The notes under the pieces: model-generated
What the model was told of the DNA's origin: nothing
The model's input: the letters and a program-made list of their open reading frames with translations, nothing else
Databases searched by the model: none
Made by a program: the position numbers and the translations under genes
Assembly (NCBI GenBank): GCA_019247695.1
Contig: JAFBAP010000049.1
Location: 1-64,000 of the forward strand
Direction of reading: 5' to 3'
Source: Verrucomicrobiota bacterium
GTDB lineage: Bacteria > Verrucomicrobiota > Verrucomicrobiia > Chthoniobacterales > JAFAMB01
DNA: 64,000 nucleotides
Part shown: piece by piece, positions 61,930 through 64,000 of the stretch
Numbering within the stretch: position 1 is the first letter of the stretch
Layout of the letters: each line of letters begins with the position of its first letter

Positions 61930-63858
61930 ATGACGTTGAATTCTTCATCGGCCGAAGCCGTAGGGACCAGCGAGGACGGCAGAAAGCGACAAGTCATGGC
62001 GGCACAGGTTCGGTTGCTTTATGGCAATGCGAACCTGGTATTCGCGGTCACCTTGGTCGCCGCGTCGATCTTGGGCCGCCTTCAATGGGAGGTCATTGCC
62101 CATCCAATCGTCCTCGGTTGGTGCCTGTACATGTTTTTGGTGGCTATCGGCAGGTTCACGCTGGCGCGCCGGTACCGGCGCAGGTCGCCGTCGAACCTCG
62201 AGACGGCGGGGTGGTGCGCCGGGTTTGTGGTGGGCACCGGCTTTGCCGGAACGGGATGGGGTGCAGCCGGCATTCTGCTGTACCCGGAAAGCCAGCCCGT
62301 GAATGAACTCTTTCTCATTTTCATGCTCGGCGGGATGATGCTGGGCGCGGCCCCAATCCTTGCGGCGCGGCCGGAGGCGTATCGGGCGTTTCTCATCCCG
62401 GCCGGACTCGCGCCTACCGCACGCCTGGCGCTCTGCGGCGATGAGACCCACCTGGCGATGGCGCTGATGGCCGGCCTGTTCACTCTTGCCACCCTCAGCA
62501 CGACCAGACGCATCCACCTGACGATCGCCTCATCATTGAACTTACAGTTTGAAAATGCGGCGCTGGTGGAAAAGTTGCAAGCAGCCCGGCAACGTGCGGA
62601 GGCCCTGAATGAGCAACTCGAGCGTCGGGTCCAGGCGCGCACGGCCGAACTTCACCGGTCAACCCAGCAACTGCAGGTTGAGATTACGCAGCGTGAACAG
62701 ATCGAAGAGCAGTTGCTGCGTGCACGCAAGCTCGAATCGCTCCGGGTGCTGGCAGGCGGCATCGCACACGATTTCAACAACTTCTTGGCCGTCGTGCAAG
62801 GGAACGTCGAGCTGGCCAAGGCGCGGCTCAATCGAGACGCGCCGGTGCAGGCGATCCTAGACGAAATGGCGAGCGCATGTAAACGCGCGGCATTCCTCTC
62901 GTCCCAGTTGCTGACCTTCTCAAAAGGCGGCGCGCCGGTCCGTCGCTTGGTCTCGCTTGCCCAGCTCATCATGGACGCGGTCCCCTTGGCACGGGCTGGG
63001 GCCCAGACCCGCTTCGACGTGCACGTTCCGGAGAACCTCCGCTCTGCCGAGGTCGATCCGGGCCAGATCGGCCAAGTGCTCCACAACGTCCTCCTCAATG
63101 CGCGGCAGGCAATGTCTGAGGGCGGAACCATCGAGGTTCGCGCGGAAAACGTTAACCTCAAAACTGCGGCGGGTATGGAATCACGTGTAAGGATTTCCAT
63201 CCGGGACCACGGAGCCGGCATACCTGACGATGTGCTCCCTCATATCTTCGACCCCTATTTCACCACCAAGCCCGGCGGCAGCGGCCTTGGGCTGGCGACC
63301 GCCTACGCCATCATCACCAAACACGGCGGCAATTTATCCGTACAAACCAAACTTGGGGACGGGACGGTCTTCACCATTGATCTGCCCGCCTCGGAGGAGA
63401 ATCCTGAACCGCAGGCCCCGCTTACCGCCCCGATACAAACGGGGACGGGGCGACTGTTGGTCATGGACGATGAAGAGGCAGTCCGTAAGGTGGTGGTTGG
63501 CGTGTTAACCACGCTCGGCTACGAGGTGCAAGCTGCCGGGGATGGGGCCGAGGCCATTGTCCTGTTCGGGAACGCAAAAGCGTGCGGCCGCGATTTTGAC
63601 GCCGTTGTGCTGGACCTCACCGTGAGCGGAGGGATGGGAGGCCTCGAAGCGGCCGCGCGGCTCAGGGAGTTAGATCCTTTGGTCAAACTCATCGTTTCCA
63701 GCGGTTACTCGGATGCACCGGTCCTCTCGGATTTGGGGAAGTACGGCTTTGACGACTTGATTCCGAAGCCGTGGACGATCGCCGAACTGAGCGAGGTGGT
63801 CCGACGGGTGCTTCAATCGGATTCCAATCGCCACGCCAAATCGAGCGTATCCGGCTGA
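61930..63858 (+). CDS. Membrane hybrid histidine kinase with receiver domain
   Basis: From the ATG at 61930, after GAGGA, the protein is 642 aa. A TTG at 61909 is also possible. The N-terminal 185 residues form about six membrane helices. A coiled coil (about 205-265) leads to HisKA with His280 in GGIAHDFNNFLAVV, the form found in NtrB-like kinases. HATPase_c follows (LLNARQAMSEGG, GSGLGLATAYAI). A C-terminal receiver carries Asp562 in VVLDLTVSGGMGG and Lys in LIPKPW. No DNA-binding regulator is adjacent. It senses a signal through the membrane domain, which has no extended periplasmic loop. Confidence 0.9.
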   Translation: MTLNSSSAEAVGTSEDGRKRQVMAAQVRLLYGNANLVFAVTLVAASILGRLQWEVIAHPIVLGWCLYMFLVAIGRFTLARRYRRRSPSNLETAGWCAGFVVGTGFAGTGWGAAGILLYPESQPVNELFLIFMLGGMMLGAAPILAARPEAYRAFLIPAGLAPTARLALCGDETHLAMALMAGLFTLATLSTTRRIHLTIASSLNLQFENAALVEKLQAARQRAEALNEQLERRVQARTAELHRSTQQLQVEITQREQIEEQLLRARKLESLRVLAGGIAHDFNNFLAVVQGNVELAKARLNRDAPVQAILDEMASACKRAAFLSSQLLTFSKGGAPVRRLVSLAQLIMDAVPLARAGAQTRFDVHVPENLRSAEVDPGQIGQVLHNVLLNARQAMSEGGTIEVRAENVNLKTAAGMESRVRISIRDHGAGIPDDVLPHIFDPYFTTKPGGSGLGLATAYAIITKHGGNLSVQTKLGDGTVFTIDLPASEENPEPQAPLTAPIQTGTGRLLVMDDEEAVRKVVVGVLTTLGYEVQAAGDGAEAIVLFGNAKACGRDFDAVVLDLTVSGGMGGLEAAARLRELDPLVKLIVSSGYSDAPVLSDLGKYGFDDLIPKPWTIAELSEVVRRVLQSDSNRHAKSSVSG

Positions 63859-64000
63859 CCAACTGCACGGACGACGAGCGGAAGGGCTGGCAAGCGCACG
63901 GCGTAAGTATGTATAGGCGTGGTTCGGACCACGCGCAGGCCTCTCCGGCGACCGGCAAGATTCTCGGGTGTCGCGGTTTCACCGCCAGACCTCTGCGTAA
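63859..64000. other. Right edge, nothing recognised
   Basis: The last 142 bases after the hybrid kinase show no gene start or hairpin that I can support. Confidence 0.4.

Overview
The window comes from a GC-rich (roughly 60-65 %, judged by eye) Gram-negative bacterium with a soil-type gene set. A zinc-ribbon Ser/Thr kinase fused to an NTPase lies beside an ECF sigma gene remnant, there are several GH42-type glycosidases, a porin, two CUT1 and one CUT2 sugar transporters, and long hairpin-rich intergenic repeats. This suits Verrucomicrobiota (Spartobacteria/Chthoniobacter-like), but the assignment is inference because no rRNA or marker gene is present. I found no tRNA, rRNA or CRISPR array.

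Layout. 0-6 kb: an MFS transporter, an FAD amine oxidase, an OmpR/HisK two-component pair and a divergent DUF347 membrane protein. 6-11 kb: a GT-C glycosyltransferase and a soluble PAS-PAS hybrid kinase, with repeat elements between them. 10.9-14.3 kb: a nickel module, with nikR divergent from an ECF-type nickel transporter (NikMN-NikQ-NikO) and a candidate NikR site between them. 14.4-17.9 kb: a patch of small genes with a cupin, a Doc/antitoxin pair, a Fic remnant, and a mini-XRE regulator followed by a 100-aa protein. Those last two genes sit behind the same palindromic operator and appear leaderless. 18-26 kb: a GT1 glycosyltransferase, an EamA transporter, a broken ECF sigma gene, a 1207-aa kinase/NTPase and a porin.

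27.4-35.0 kb (minus strand): a sugar operon with a binding protein, two CUT1 permeases and two GH42 beta-galactosidases. 36.2-46.4 kb (plus strand): a second sugar locus with a Tat-exported binding protein, two permeases, a GHL6-type glycosidase, an aldo/keto reductase, an RbsD-like mutarotase, a zinc dehydrogenase and a fuconolactonase-like hydrolase. Together these suggest uptake and oxidative, non-phosphorylating breakdown of L-fucose, L-galactose or a similar sugar. Neither CUT1 system has its own ATPase. 46.7-47.6 kb: a DUF2188 protein overlapping a predicted TIR/deoxyribosyltransferase-like protein.

47.6-54.6 kb: an autoregulated-looking PadR, an exported metallo-beta-lactamase-fold enzyme, a DUF305/beta-propeller pair, a possible ISKra4 remnant, a hydrolase and a DUF4189-like exported protein. 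55-60.4 kb: a CUT2 sugar transporter with two binding proteins and a FadR-type GntR regulator. 61.9-63.9 kb: a membrane hybrid histidine kinase.

Three intergenic elements (5939-6541, 26355-26921 and 49996-50291 in reverse) share matching termini that form short inverted repeats, plus internal hairpins. They look like a MITE-like family, with further fragments near 8.5 kb and 47.55 kb. The best candidates for something undescribed are this repeat family, the twin-operator leaderless pair at 16.3-16.9 kb, and the 46.7-47.6 kb gene pair.
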